A DNA stretch of 13,008 nt from Phoronis ovalis (taxonomy: Eukaryota; Phoronida; Phoronidae), in NCBI GenBank assembly GCA_028565635.1, contig JAOXYB010108270.1, forward strand, positions 7,930 through 20,937. The letters run 5' to 3'. Position 1 is the first letter of the stretch. Every line of letters begins with the position of its first letter. Positions 1 to 9,300 of the stretch are shown one piece after another. Below the pieces are notes generated by a model. It saw nothing but the letters and a program-made list of their open reading frames with translations. It had not been told where the DNA came from and searched no databases. The translations under genes were made by a program, and so were the position numbers.

Positions 1-130
1 ACGCGCATTACACACGCGCATTACACACGCGCATTACACACGCGCATTACACACGCGCATTACACACGCGCATTACACACGCGCATTACATACGCGCATT
101 ACACACGCGCATTACACACACACATTACAC
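1..130. repeat. 13-bp GC-rich minisatellite (truncated by window edge)
   Basis: About ten head-to-tail copies of the 13-mer acgcgcattacac. The first nine are nearly perfect (one has a terminal T instead of C), and the last has acacac in place of acgcgc. The array starts at base 1, so its true left end lies outside the window. Each unit is an alternating purine/pyrimidine run broken only at the TT step. It lies in the inferred intron upstream of the lectin exon. Confidence 0.95.
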
Positions 131-182
131 ACACACATACATTACATACATACATACATACATACATACACATATATATATA
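118..182. repeat. CA / CATA / TA microsatellite
   Basis: The minisatellite decays into acacac, then a run of cata tetranucleotides and a short tatata tract. It is a simple-sequence continuation of the same array, with no coding content. Confidence 0.9.
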
Positions 183-299
183 AAAATACCTTTAATGAAC
201 AATTGTTTACAATAAGCTACAAGTTGCATTACTGAGAACTAAATAAATGTTGAATGATTGTTTTGTTCATGAAATTGAAAACGTGGTTCTTTGTTACAG

Positions 300-702
300 A
301 TGATACTAATTGTCCATCTGAGTGGTACTCGTTTAAAGATTCGTGTTACTTCATGAGTATTACCGAAAAAAATTGGCAGAATGCGAGCTCTGATTGCAAT
401 TACGAAGGGGCTGAGTTAGTATCTATTTTATCCCCGGAGGACGCGGCATTCCTAACAACAACTATACTATCAGCATTTGGCGGATCAGCTACATATTGGT
501 GGTTAGGATTAAACGCAGATAATCCAAACGGGTATGACAAATTTACGGATGGAACACCTCAAGCATGGCCCCACTGGGCTCTTCAAGAACCTAGCCACTT
601 CAACTCTGGATTGCAGCCATGTACTGTCTTTATACCTCGTAACGATAGTCTATGGGGGTCATCTGGATGTAACGTATCCGTATGTGTGCAAAAAACGGTC
701 AA
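300..702 (+). CDS. C-type lectin-like domain exon (partial gene)
   Basis: This internal or last exon encodes one C-type lectin-like domain of about 130 residues. Seen: an acceptor (ttctttgttacag) just before base 300, entered in phase 1; the long-form opening Cys pair (CPSEWYSFKDSCYF), the core WWLGL, and the later Cys residues QPC, SGC and SVC. The ATG at 254 lies in intron, so the residues before DTNC are probably not translated. Canonical calcium/sugar residues are altered: EPS stands where EPN or QPD is usual and WGS where WND is usual, so calcium-dependent sugar binding is doubtful. A strong donor (gtaaga) begins at 703, and without splicing an in-frame TAA follows at 704-706. Family members are usually secreted or surface recognition proteins. 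The 5' exons, including any signal peptide, must lie left of the window or be undetected. Confidence 0.85.
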
Positions 703-804
703 GTAAGAATTTATTTACTGCTACAGCACTGATAACAGTAAAATGAGAACATTTATAAACATTCATGTATTTTTTCACGCATTTTTGAAATTATAAATTT
801 TTAG

Positions 805-1058
805 GTTTTGACACGTTAGCACAATACTACGAGGTTACTGATGACGTCACCTTGGCTGAAGTCATCATAAAGAACACGGAGAGCAGTAATGCCATGTTGT
901 GTCTTCAAGACTGCACCTTGGATAGAAACTGTGTTGCCCTCAATGTAGCGCCAAATGGAAATAAAGTGACATATGACTTATTCGGCTATGATAAGGCTGA
1001 TCAGACACAGCATGATGGCAGTAAATTGTATAAAAAGATTCACCAAGATGATATGTAG
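805..1058 (+). CDS. PAN/Apple-like domain exon, 3' end of a gene
   Basis: After the acceptor tttttag, two bases complete a codon and an open frame runs FDTLAQYYEV to KKIHQDDM and a TAG stop. The spacing of Cys in CLQDC and RNCVALNV, with a final LYKKI strand, fits the PAN/Apple fold, which is commonly paired with lectin, EGF or CUB modules in invertebrate extracellular proteins. One expected Cys, usually in a C-x-L motif after the loop, is Tyr here (VTYDL), so one disulfide seems lost. Entry needs a phase-1 partner. The preceding lectin exon is entered in phase 1, but its best donor leaves it in phase 2, which would give an immediate TGA. It may join another upstream exon, be alternative, or be part of a decaying gene. 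Confidence 0.6.
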
Positions 1059-1425
1059 ATAATTGTATAAGTTGACATGTGCGCAGATATGAGTGTCATA
1101 TATTTGAAAATCGTTACTTCGTGCGTACGTGCACTTCTTCTACACATATTTTTTAAAAAGTATTTAAATAGGCATATGTAGCATAATTAGTTTTAACTAA
1201 AAAATTGTAACCATTATATAGTATACTGTCGAACACGAGATACTGTGTTCCCTTTGTTATTAATCATTTGCCATACACTCACACCCGTGAGTATGAAAAA
1301 TGCTGGTTCAGTCTTTATATTTCATATTCTTGTCTTTGCTGTTTTTTAACATGTTGAAATATAAGTATTTCCACTAACAAAAATATTATTTGAAAATACA
1401 CCTTCTCTGTGAATGCTTGTTTCAA

Positions 1426-1431
1426 AATAAA
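1426..1431 (+). promoter_or_regulatory. Candidate polyadenylation signal
   Basis: AATAAA about 370 bases after the PAN-exon stop. It is the nearest canonical hexamer that I see on the plus strand, but such hexamers are frequent in AT-rich DNA. Confidence 0.3.
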
Positions 1432-1956
1432 GTGAACCCGCATGACTATCCACATTTTGCACAAGTGGCCCCCTGTACTATTTGCTAGAATTACTATTGT
1501 GTTGAATGCGAAAATGACATATGGCAGCATTAATTTAAAATTAAACGGGGGCAAGAAAAATCCACTACTGTTATCTCCAGTATCTCTCAAACTGTCTTAT
1601 CTTTATAGCCTCTTGAAAATCAGAAAGATATTCACCTTATTTTACGTCTTTAGTGAGGTCACAATGCTCTGAAGGTAAGGGTAATGATTCAGCTAGTATT
1701 ATACAATTTTAACAATCGTGACATCCCAATAACGTAATGGTGAATCTCCTACAAGAGTTTCTAAATACAACAACCAGCTGCCAGTCCTACTGGCGTTTAT
1801 GGACTTATTATCGTTGCTGGACAGATATTCCTCTTTTTAAAACGCTAGTACAGGTAATACCCATCAGATTTTATCAATTACTGTTCTAAAAAAATTGGTT
1901 ATAATAACTAATATAAATGTACCAGGACTGGAAGGTAAATTCGTAATAAAAATAAT

Positions 1957-2153
1957 AATAGACATTTTGCATATTTTTGGTGAAACCACAGGGTGCGAAT
2001 TTAAACGTTTTCAGAATGCTGCGGAGTTTTGTTTCTGTTGAACAATCACGTACTTCTCCGCTATGGCGCGATTCTTTTACAAAACGCAGCATTCTGGAAA
2101 CGTATTAATTCGCAACCAGGAGCTCCACCAAGTGCATTTAAATATAGTCTATT
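1957..2153. mobile_element. Foldback / MITE-like inverted repeat
   Basis: Two arms face each other around a loop of about 60 bases. The inner arm cagaatgctgcg (2012-2023) is matched exactly in reverse complement at 2085-2096. Further matches continue outwards: acgttt with aaacgt, gcgaat with attcgc, ttggtg (1977-1982) with caccaa (2126-2131), and aatagac (1957-1963) with gtctatt (2147-2153). Homology fades outside these points and no clear target-site duplication is visible. There is no coding capacity. Confidence 0.6.
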
Positions 2154-2934
2154 TACAACCAAAAATGAAGTTAGGTACTTGATGTTTCGTCTTATATCAT
2201 CGTATAGTTATTTTGGTCGTGGTAGACAATCATTATTTTGTTATTATGAATATAATTTAAAAGTAAATGTATTTGCATAGAAATATAATTTATTCAAATA
2301 TTTGCTACGTGACAAATATTGTGAGTTATTCCTGCTCTAATACAAAACTGTAAAAAAATAATATATGTTAATATTAAGATGTTTGCATGAAATGAAACTA
2401 AAGCGGAAAATGGGAGAAGAAATTGCCTAAGACAAAGTTATAATTTATTAGGTTGTCGATAACATATGATATCTAGGTGTAATACGATCATTTTATGTGA
2501 ACATTCATCGCACTAGATTTAAAATACAATTAAGTCATCAGTGTTATCCATGCAACGGAGTCGTGGAGGATACTTTTATTAACAGCGACTAAACTCCTGA
2601 GTATTTTTTCTCATATCGAATGAATAAGATAAAATCAACCTTGTTACCTTATAAACTTGTAAATGTATGTTATAGTTAGCTGTTTAATTTGGAATTTATA
2701 TATGCTAACGCAGCATAAAGGTAAATATATATTGTTCTGTGCTGCACACGATTGGGTAAAAAAACAGCGGGAATTTTTTTTTTTGGTTTCTCGGAATTTA
2801 TTTTTCGCGAAACATTTTAATAAATCAGTTCAAGTCAGCTATTGATGACCAAATCGACACTGCGATAAAATAATCAAAAACAATCTAATTGTGCCCAAAT
2901 TAAATATAATATGTCAAACATTTTTTCTTAGAAG

Positions 2935-2948
2935 TTCTGACGTCAGAA
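2935..2948. promoter_or_regulatory. Perfect 14-bp palindrome containing a full CRE
   Basis: TTCTGACGTCAGAA reads the same on both strands and contains the consensus cAMP-response element TGACGTCA at 2938-2945. It lies about 70 bases upstream of the ATG of the six-exon gene, where a core or proximal promoter, or the 5' UTR, would be expected. CREB/ATF bZIP dimers bind this core; use here is inferred from position only. Confidence 0.4.
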
Positions 2949-3015
2949 AAATGATTTAAGTTTTAACCAATATTAAAGAAGACCTACTGCATTTTAAACA
3001 GAACAGTTCTGAAAT

Positions 3016-6000
3016 ATGGCAACAAGAATGGCAGAAGAAAATTTTCAGTGCAGTAAAACAGATACATATAATCTTCATGGGAAAAGACACGTATATGTAA
3101 CAAGTATTGAAATAAAAACATCTGGTGACGTTTACCAGCACCAATGCAGCTCATATGTAGATGCTTCTCTAAGTCCTGCACACGCCGAATGGAGTTTGGA
3201 GGATTATCAAAGAAGAGAGCAAGCTAAGTATGAATTCAAGGAGCAACATATATCACAATGCCAGATGAGATATTTGGTAATGATGTATATGACTAAATCT
3301 ATTCGGTACGCAGAAAGAAGACATGACTGCATGAGGGTGCATGCTCTAGGAGACTGTTCAGGTATTTGTACTTACACCGTATGTTACCGTAGTTCTGTTA
3401 TGTTAGGTTTTCTTAACGGAGTACATGTAATTTAAAGCGTTTGTTTTCTCGTACATTGAGATAATTAGTTATGCAAAAGTTAAAAAGTTAGATTGTTTCA
3501 CACTTTCTTTAGCCTACATTCCAATTTGAACTAAAACGAAACATCAGTTTGCTAATAATTTGTTTGAATATAAAAATGAAATATTGTAAAATTAAAACCT
3601 AACAGAACGCATATACTCTTATTGATATTATATTCAATTATAATTAATTTGTTTGGATTTATTCTTTGTTTATTTTAAACCATGTTATCATCATATGCTG
3701 TCCTCTGCAGTATGCATATTTTTGTTCACACAGTGTTTTGCAAAATATAACCGATGGTTCCATCAGAAATGGAATACATAAAAATCAATATTAATAATAA
3801 ATCTATTTGAATGTTTTGATGACATTAAGCAGACGAGCGTGTAATCTTATTTAGTGTACCTTTAATTTCTAATAACCTATAGTTGACTTGGAGAAATTAA
3901 CACAAATCCAATTTCTAATTTTAAACGTCAGACTCATTTTGCTTGTTGCTATACAATCTGCTTTGATGCTTTTTTCATATCGTTTGCGCTGAACGATTAA
4001 TGGGATTAGCATTGAGCGAACCGGTAGAACTGTTTCACTACTTTTAATGTGTCATTTTATCACGCTGTTATGTTCAAGTAGAATTATTCCATGAGCAAAA
4101 CCCGCTTACTATGCCACTTTGATCAATAACTTTATTCTGTCAAATAAACTAAATTAAATAATATCTAATGTTATATAATAAATACCTGCTTGCACTTTAG
4201 AAGTCATAAGCTGAAAAGTGCAACTTTAGAATAATTCTAATCACAATCAAGTAACGGGCAAAAGTAACTCTTTTTGTGCAATATGTAGACAATTTCACTC
4301 AAAACTACATCTATTCATCTTGTTATTTACCTTATGACTTAGGTCAACATTCAGGTATCCGTTTAATTCATTTCATAGTATATAGTATACACTAGAGATG
4401 CATGTATATCGTTCATACGTTGTCAGCAACACTACGTATTTTTGCTTATGTTTCAGTTCTTAGCGGCGGTAGCTTATCCAACAGTTATCGACTTCACCAT
4501 TGTGATGTACATTACCATCCTCTAGCTCTTGGCCAGGTACGCTTTTTATTATGCTCGATTTCCATTTCTGAAATGAATTCGTGATCCAAAACAGGTATTG
4601 GACTGCCATGTATATGTGGGAAATAAGATAACAAGGTTTGCTAAATGTGACATTCGGTGTGGCAGTATATAGTAGCTTATACTATAGATTCAAATCAGTC
4701 TAATTTTTAATTTCCGCTGTACACTGCGTTTGTACGCCTAAATCCCGTCTTACATATTTATTACCTCAGGCACCAGATACATGATTACATGACTGTGTTA
4801 TAGATTGACATGACTCACTGGAACGGCGAATTGTACCAATGTTATGAAGAAGCTCAAATGTACCCCGGTGGAGTGGTAATACTACGAAGTCAGATAAAGG
4901 TTAGAAAAGAGGTGCATTGCATTAAGCACAGCAGTGTGACAAATTTTCTATCTTTTAGGTTGTTAGCTTTTTAAATGGCTGTGTTTCTTAAAAGTAACAT
5001 TCATACGTGATATATGCAGCTCCAGGATGTTTGCAAACAGTAGTAGCTACATATTACTTTTTATGTTTAGCTGTTTATTCGCGCGCAACTTCTGTTACTA
5101 AACTGCATCCTGAAATTATTTTTGTGTTATGAAGATAATAAAGTTTGAAATAGTGATTTAGCAGAACACTGGCTGACTGCCAAAACCGTTAACATGCACA
5201 GATGCAAACTAATACGTCAAACTTTTCAACAGATTATTAGTACGTTACAACGTATGATCAATTCCAAGTTACGAAAACTGTGATAGATAAGTATACTTTG
5301 ATTACATCTTTTTCAGATTACCAAAACAAAAAATAAAGAATTTTCCAAGATTCTGACAGCACACCAATTAATTAACGAAAGAGGCGGCTGTTGTCAGTTT
5401 AAGAATGGCTTAAATCTAATATATTTATTACCACGTAAGTCATCATTGAGTTCCTTATATGTGTGATTAAACTCAATTGAGACTAGTCAAGTGTAAATCG
5501 TAACTGTGCTAAGTAATCACAATACATGTCTTTTAAAATATTCTTTTTTCTCTTCATATAGGCGACACTAGAAAGTATACAACAACCTGTCCAACAAATT
5601 CAAATCCTTTAATGATTATTGAATTTGATGAATCTGTGAACATATCTAAACGACAGGTACGTTGAAAGATATGTCACTTTTTGCTCGTACAGTATTTCTA
5701 TATGCAATTTTGTTTAAATTAAGTATATTTAAGTTATACGTGTAACTTACGTACAAATACATATGTAGTAATCGTGTTTACTGGAATTGAAATGTCAGTT
5801 ACAGTTTTCTGTATTTATTTATCAGCAAATAAACTTGTAGTGCTGATACATAAATTTGTTTTTTAGTTTGAAAAACTGCAATATCTATGGTCAGTATGCT
5901 AAAATAATGTGACTTTCAACAGCAAGTTGATTCCTATGAAACTCCTAAAAGATTCGAAAGTACGGAGCCAAGAAAAGTCTACAGCAAGAAATCTCTGTGA
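3016..6000 (+). CDS. Six-exon gene, 270-aa protein, tentatively TASOR/TEX15-type (DUF3715) pseudo-PARP domain
   Basis: Exons: 3016-3361, 4457-4536, 4804-4899, 5317-5434, 5562-5656 and 5923-6000. Every junction is GT/AG, the phases agree, and the total is 813 nt with a terminal TGA. A TGA just upstream (3010-3012) in frame supports the start at 3016; Met5 at 3028 is an alternative. The protein has no signal peptide or membrane segment, contains ten Cys, and has a basic, Lys-rich C-terminus. Motif order: SSYVDA (45-50), a charged Gln/Glu/Arg-rich helix (62-85), ALGD (110-113), GGSLSNSYR (119-127), GGVVILRSQIKI (164-175) and NPLMIIEFDE (228-237). From memory, this order resembles the pseudo-PARP domain of TASOR (HUSH silencing complex) and TEX15, but key residues differ and no search was possible. 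TASOR and TEX15 are far longer, so this would be a single-domain relative. Gene structure is well supported; the family call is tentative. Confidence 0.75.
3362..4456 (+). other. First intron of the six-exon gene
   Basis: This 1,095-base intron runs from CAG|gtattt to tgtttcag|TT and is the longest in this gene. The others are 267, 417, 127 and 266 bases. It is AT-rich, with no further exon needed to keep phase and none seen. No recognisable repeat was found. Confidence 0.7.
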
Positions 6001-6361
6001 TAGTTAAAAAACAATATGCACTGATGGAGATTTAGGGACCAATTTAAACACTGCATTGTAAGCGTTATTCTTAAAAGGTGAAAAACATCAACAAATTAAA
6101 TGTTCTAACACGTAACAACTTGAATATCATTCATGTTTTGAATTATCAGACACCTGAACTTTCTTCGAGCTGACCATGTATGTTTGACTTTTCCACAAAT
6201 TTGTTTCTGAAATGAGAAAATATAATACAAAATACCAAGTATTACTATCGCCTAACTGCTCGTAAAACAAGCAAATTTCGCCGTAACCAACGACACATGT
6301 ATTGTGCTGTTGAACACACACCAACAGTGACTACAAGGACATCCCCTGGTAGCGCCGTGTT
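6001..6361. other. Gap between convergent genes; shared 3' UTR space
   Basis: The stops of the plus-strand six-exon gene (6000) and the minus-strand transporter (6362) face each other across 361 bases. An ATTAAA at 6095-6100 could end the plus-strand transcript. No convincing canonical signal for the minus-strand transcript is seen until TTTATT at 5814-5819 (AATAAA on the minus strand), which would make the transcripts overlap. A 65-codon minus ORF here has no family features. Confidence 0.5.
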
Positions 6362-9300
6362 TTAATTTCGTGGAAAAAGTGGACGGGCTTCCTCGTTGAT
6401 GACGTAGGGGTAACCCTTTTTGGCCACCAGGTGTCTCATAATCGTGATGTATTTACATAGGACGTATTGTATTACTTTAGACGACAGTCTGATCTCATTG
6501 AATTTTATCCATGTTTGTGAAATGATACCCGAAAGAGACATATTGTTAGAGTACCTAGCTTCCTCCAGTGATTGCCTTGTCAACGCTCTCCTCTCTTCAG
6601 TTATAGGATACCACGCTAGGAATAGCAGTGCGATCAAAATACACACTATCGACACAGGCGCAATAAGCATGCGCAGTGTTAATCCTACGGAAGGAGGTTG
6701 TGTACACGCTCCTGAGACATATCCTCCAATTCTGTAAAAAGCAGTTTTTATCTGCATAGCCTAGTCACTTGGGTATTTTATAGAACTACATGTGATGTTT
6801 TAATAAATATAAATCTATATTGCTGGAGCTGGTCGTAAACATTAAGTAGTGAACTGTTTCGAAACACACTGGCACAAAATAATATGAAGAAAATAATTTA
6901 GCAGCTAAAGGCTGGGACTAATACAACTAAATTATATTAGTCCCAGCTACAGGTGCCAGTCATGACTGTTCTGGATATATGGACGATATACAAATGTATC
7001 TTGCTATGTGTAATAATTTCTGACAATAGTGCGCGGTAATAAGTTGCTGAATGCTATCGTAACTTACTGTAATGCTATCTGCGAAGCTGCTAAAGACAAC
7101 CCGGATGCCATTTTGTTGAAGAAAACGTAAAATGAATAGAATATGGTGTCGTGTCTATTTCCCGTTTTTAACATAAACTCATCTAATACATCTGGTAACA
7201 TGGACCTTAAAAATTAAAAGTAATTCTTTTGTCCAGCAATTCAAACAAATCAAGATCTGCGTTTAAAAATATAGTAAACCAGGCAGTGGCATGCCTAAAC
7301 AAAGGATACTTGTTAAACTAGACATGGTTATCAGTATATAAGTTTTATTAACTAGCTAGATTTACATAATTATTAAATAGTGTGAAAACACTACGTAAGC
7401 GTACTTACCAAGGTAATAAAAAAGAAACGGCTATGCTACCCCCTGCTATTACAACGACACCATACATAAGTACGTCTACTACTACGCCACCATCTTCTTT
7501 GGCGGGAATATACAGACAAGAGAACAGACATGGTATCATCAACTAAAAAGTAGACTCCTTCATTTATATAGAGATAATTATAATTACCGTAAAATTTGAA
7601 TTATTATATTGCCTGGATTAAATTAGAAGATGAATTCTTCGTATCAGGTTATATTCGTCGCAAGTACTATATTTGGATTTTATAGTTTCTTTGACACAAT
7701 TTATGCAAATCATCGATAATTATTGTTTTTGTGATGCAAAATATACATACGATCATTCCGGTGGCAAAGGTCTTTTTCTTCCCAATTTTAGTTAGGATGA
7801 ATTGCCACAATGGTATGCAGACAATGGAACTCACCTGTATAACAAAACAAAATAGTTATTTGGTGTATTACTGGAGTCAGTCATGTCTTAACTAAAGAAC
7901 AACAGCTTGTGTCTGCGTTTACTGAAGAGACAAATTAAAGGAATTATTTTATTTTTTAACTTAGCTTATAGAAACTTATTGATTCACCTAAAAAGGTAAT
8001 TCCATGATCAACGAGTGCATATTTAAATCCAGTCGCTTCTTCGTATGAGCGTGCATGTAAGACTAATAGGGTGGGTACGTGAAAGAAATCAAAACGCCTT
8101 GTTCAGAACACTTACGAGTAGAATGATTATTAGATTGGCGAATTCGTCTCCCATGTGCAATGAATGCGTAACAAATAATATTAAGTTTCCCTGAGTTATC
8201 TGTAAAAACAAAATGAGAAACACTTCAAAATGTTGTAGTCACAAATCTAATAACGTTGTAAACTAACAGAAAGTTTGTTATGTTGTTGTTTTGTTTTTAG
8301 GAAAACTTACCGCAATTGCTAATGATATGAAAAGAAAGGCAAATGTTAGCTTCACGTAAGGTCCATGACTAAAGACCATCTTGAAAGCTTTAAAGAATGG
8401 TTCGGGTTGTTCATGAATTACACCTGTAATATAGAAAAAAATTAGATAGTGACACGTTATAACGTTATTTTGTTCATCTTTTCCCGGATTCTTTCGTACT
8501 ATAACTCTGCAAAATACGGCCGTCGTAAATCTTTTGAAATTATAGCTATCCTATGCTGAATAAATGTTTTAATATACACAGGTCAAAAACATGATTTGTT
8601 GTTAAAGCAGGCCCATTTCCCCCTATGCCCCAAGGATTTTTTTTCTGAAAATTACCGCAATTTGTCCTGTAACCTGGAACACCTACAGCATAATTTAGTA
8701 AAGAAGCAAGTTCCATATTTATTCATTTTTAATAGAACATTAAATGAAACATTAAAATTTAGTTTGAAGTTCATAAAAGTAATACTACCATATTTTCTCT
8801 AATAATCGCCCTGGGCGATTATTTAAAAGAAATGCTTTTATGGGGGGCGATTATTAGAGGGGGCGATTATTAGAGAGGGGGCGATTATTAACTTCTTTGT
8901 ACTCCTGGTATGAAGATTTTGTAAATCTATTGTTTGCGTTACATAAGGCAGATCTTGAAGGTGTCAGTTTATCAAATAAAATCTGCTTATTTAAGCGAAA
9001 TTCTGGGTGTACTGCAGTTTTTTTTCAAAAGAAAAAACTTACAAACCTTAAAAAACCGTAAGTTTATTTTGTTGGTCGCGTACCTAGATAAATTTGTGCA
9101 GTGGTATACCACATTGCTTGTTTAACGTGGAAATACAATTATTGTGAAAGTCATCGGTGAGAAGCGTAAATCACCTCCTGTCGTACTCGGCATGGAAATT
9201 CCATTGGAAATATTATAAGAGGTGATCCGAAGTTGTTTTTGGAGCCAAAACACTTATTAAAGATAATTTGGGGAAATATTACTACTAAATAATGGTATAA

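Larger units (their letters stand above)
1059..2934. other. Intergenic region, no gene recognised
   Basis: AT-rich sequence between the PAN stop and the next gene. Short open frames near 1315-1672, 1886-2280 and 2663-2845 lack splice context, family motifs and coding-like composition. The only structured item is the inverted repeat at 1957-2153. An AATAAA at 1426-1431 could serve the lectin/PAN locus. Confidence 0.6.

Noticed and set aside
1-130. CRISPR-like array
   Set aside because: Units are contiguous 13-mers without spacers, and the window is clearly animal DNA.
254-299. ATG at 254 as start of the lectin protein
   Set aside because: A pyrimidine-rich acceptor ending at 299 fits the start of a lectin exon; the residues before it are not signal-peptide-like and directly follow simple repeats.
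842-849. TGACGTCA (CRE) in the PAN exon
   Set aside because: It lies within coding sequence; no promoter context.
1315-1672. Overlapping ORFs on both strands
   Set aside because: Neither shows family motifs, splice context or coding-like composition; AT-rich chance frames.
1773-1792. Small hairpin gccagt-cct-actggc
   Set aside because: Only a six-base stem; expected by chance in a 13-kb window.
2956-3181. Minus-strand ORFs opposite the first exon of the six-exon gene
   Set aside because: They are antisense shadows of a plus-strand exon that joins in phase to five others.
6127-6324. 65-codon minus-strand ORF as an extra terminal exon of the transporter
   Set aside because: No motif links it to MFSD2, and the exon at 6362-6731 already ends with its own stop.
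6420-6737. 105-codon plus-strand ORF
   Set aside because: Antisense shadow of the transporter's last exon.
8596-8802. 68-codon plus-strand ORF in the large intron
   Set aside because: Low-complexity, no family features, and it runs into the TIR element.
8934-9125. 63-codon ORF inside TIR element copy 1
   Set aside because: It starts in the segment absent from copy 2 and does not match the frame shared by both copies.
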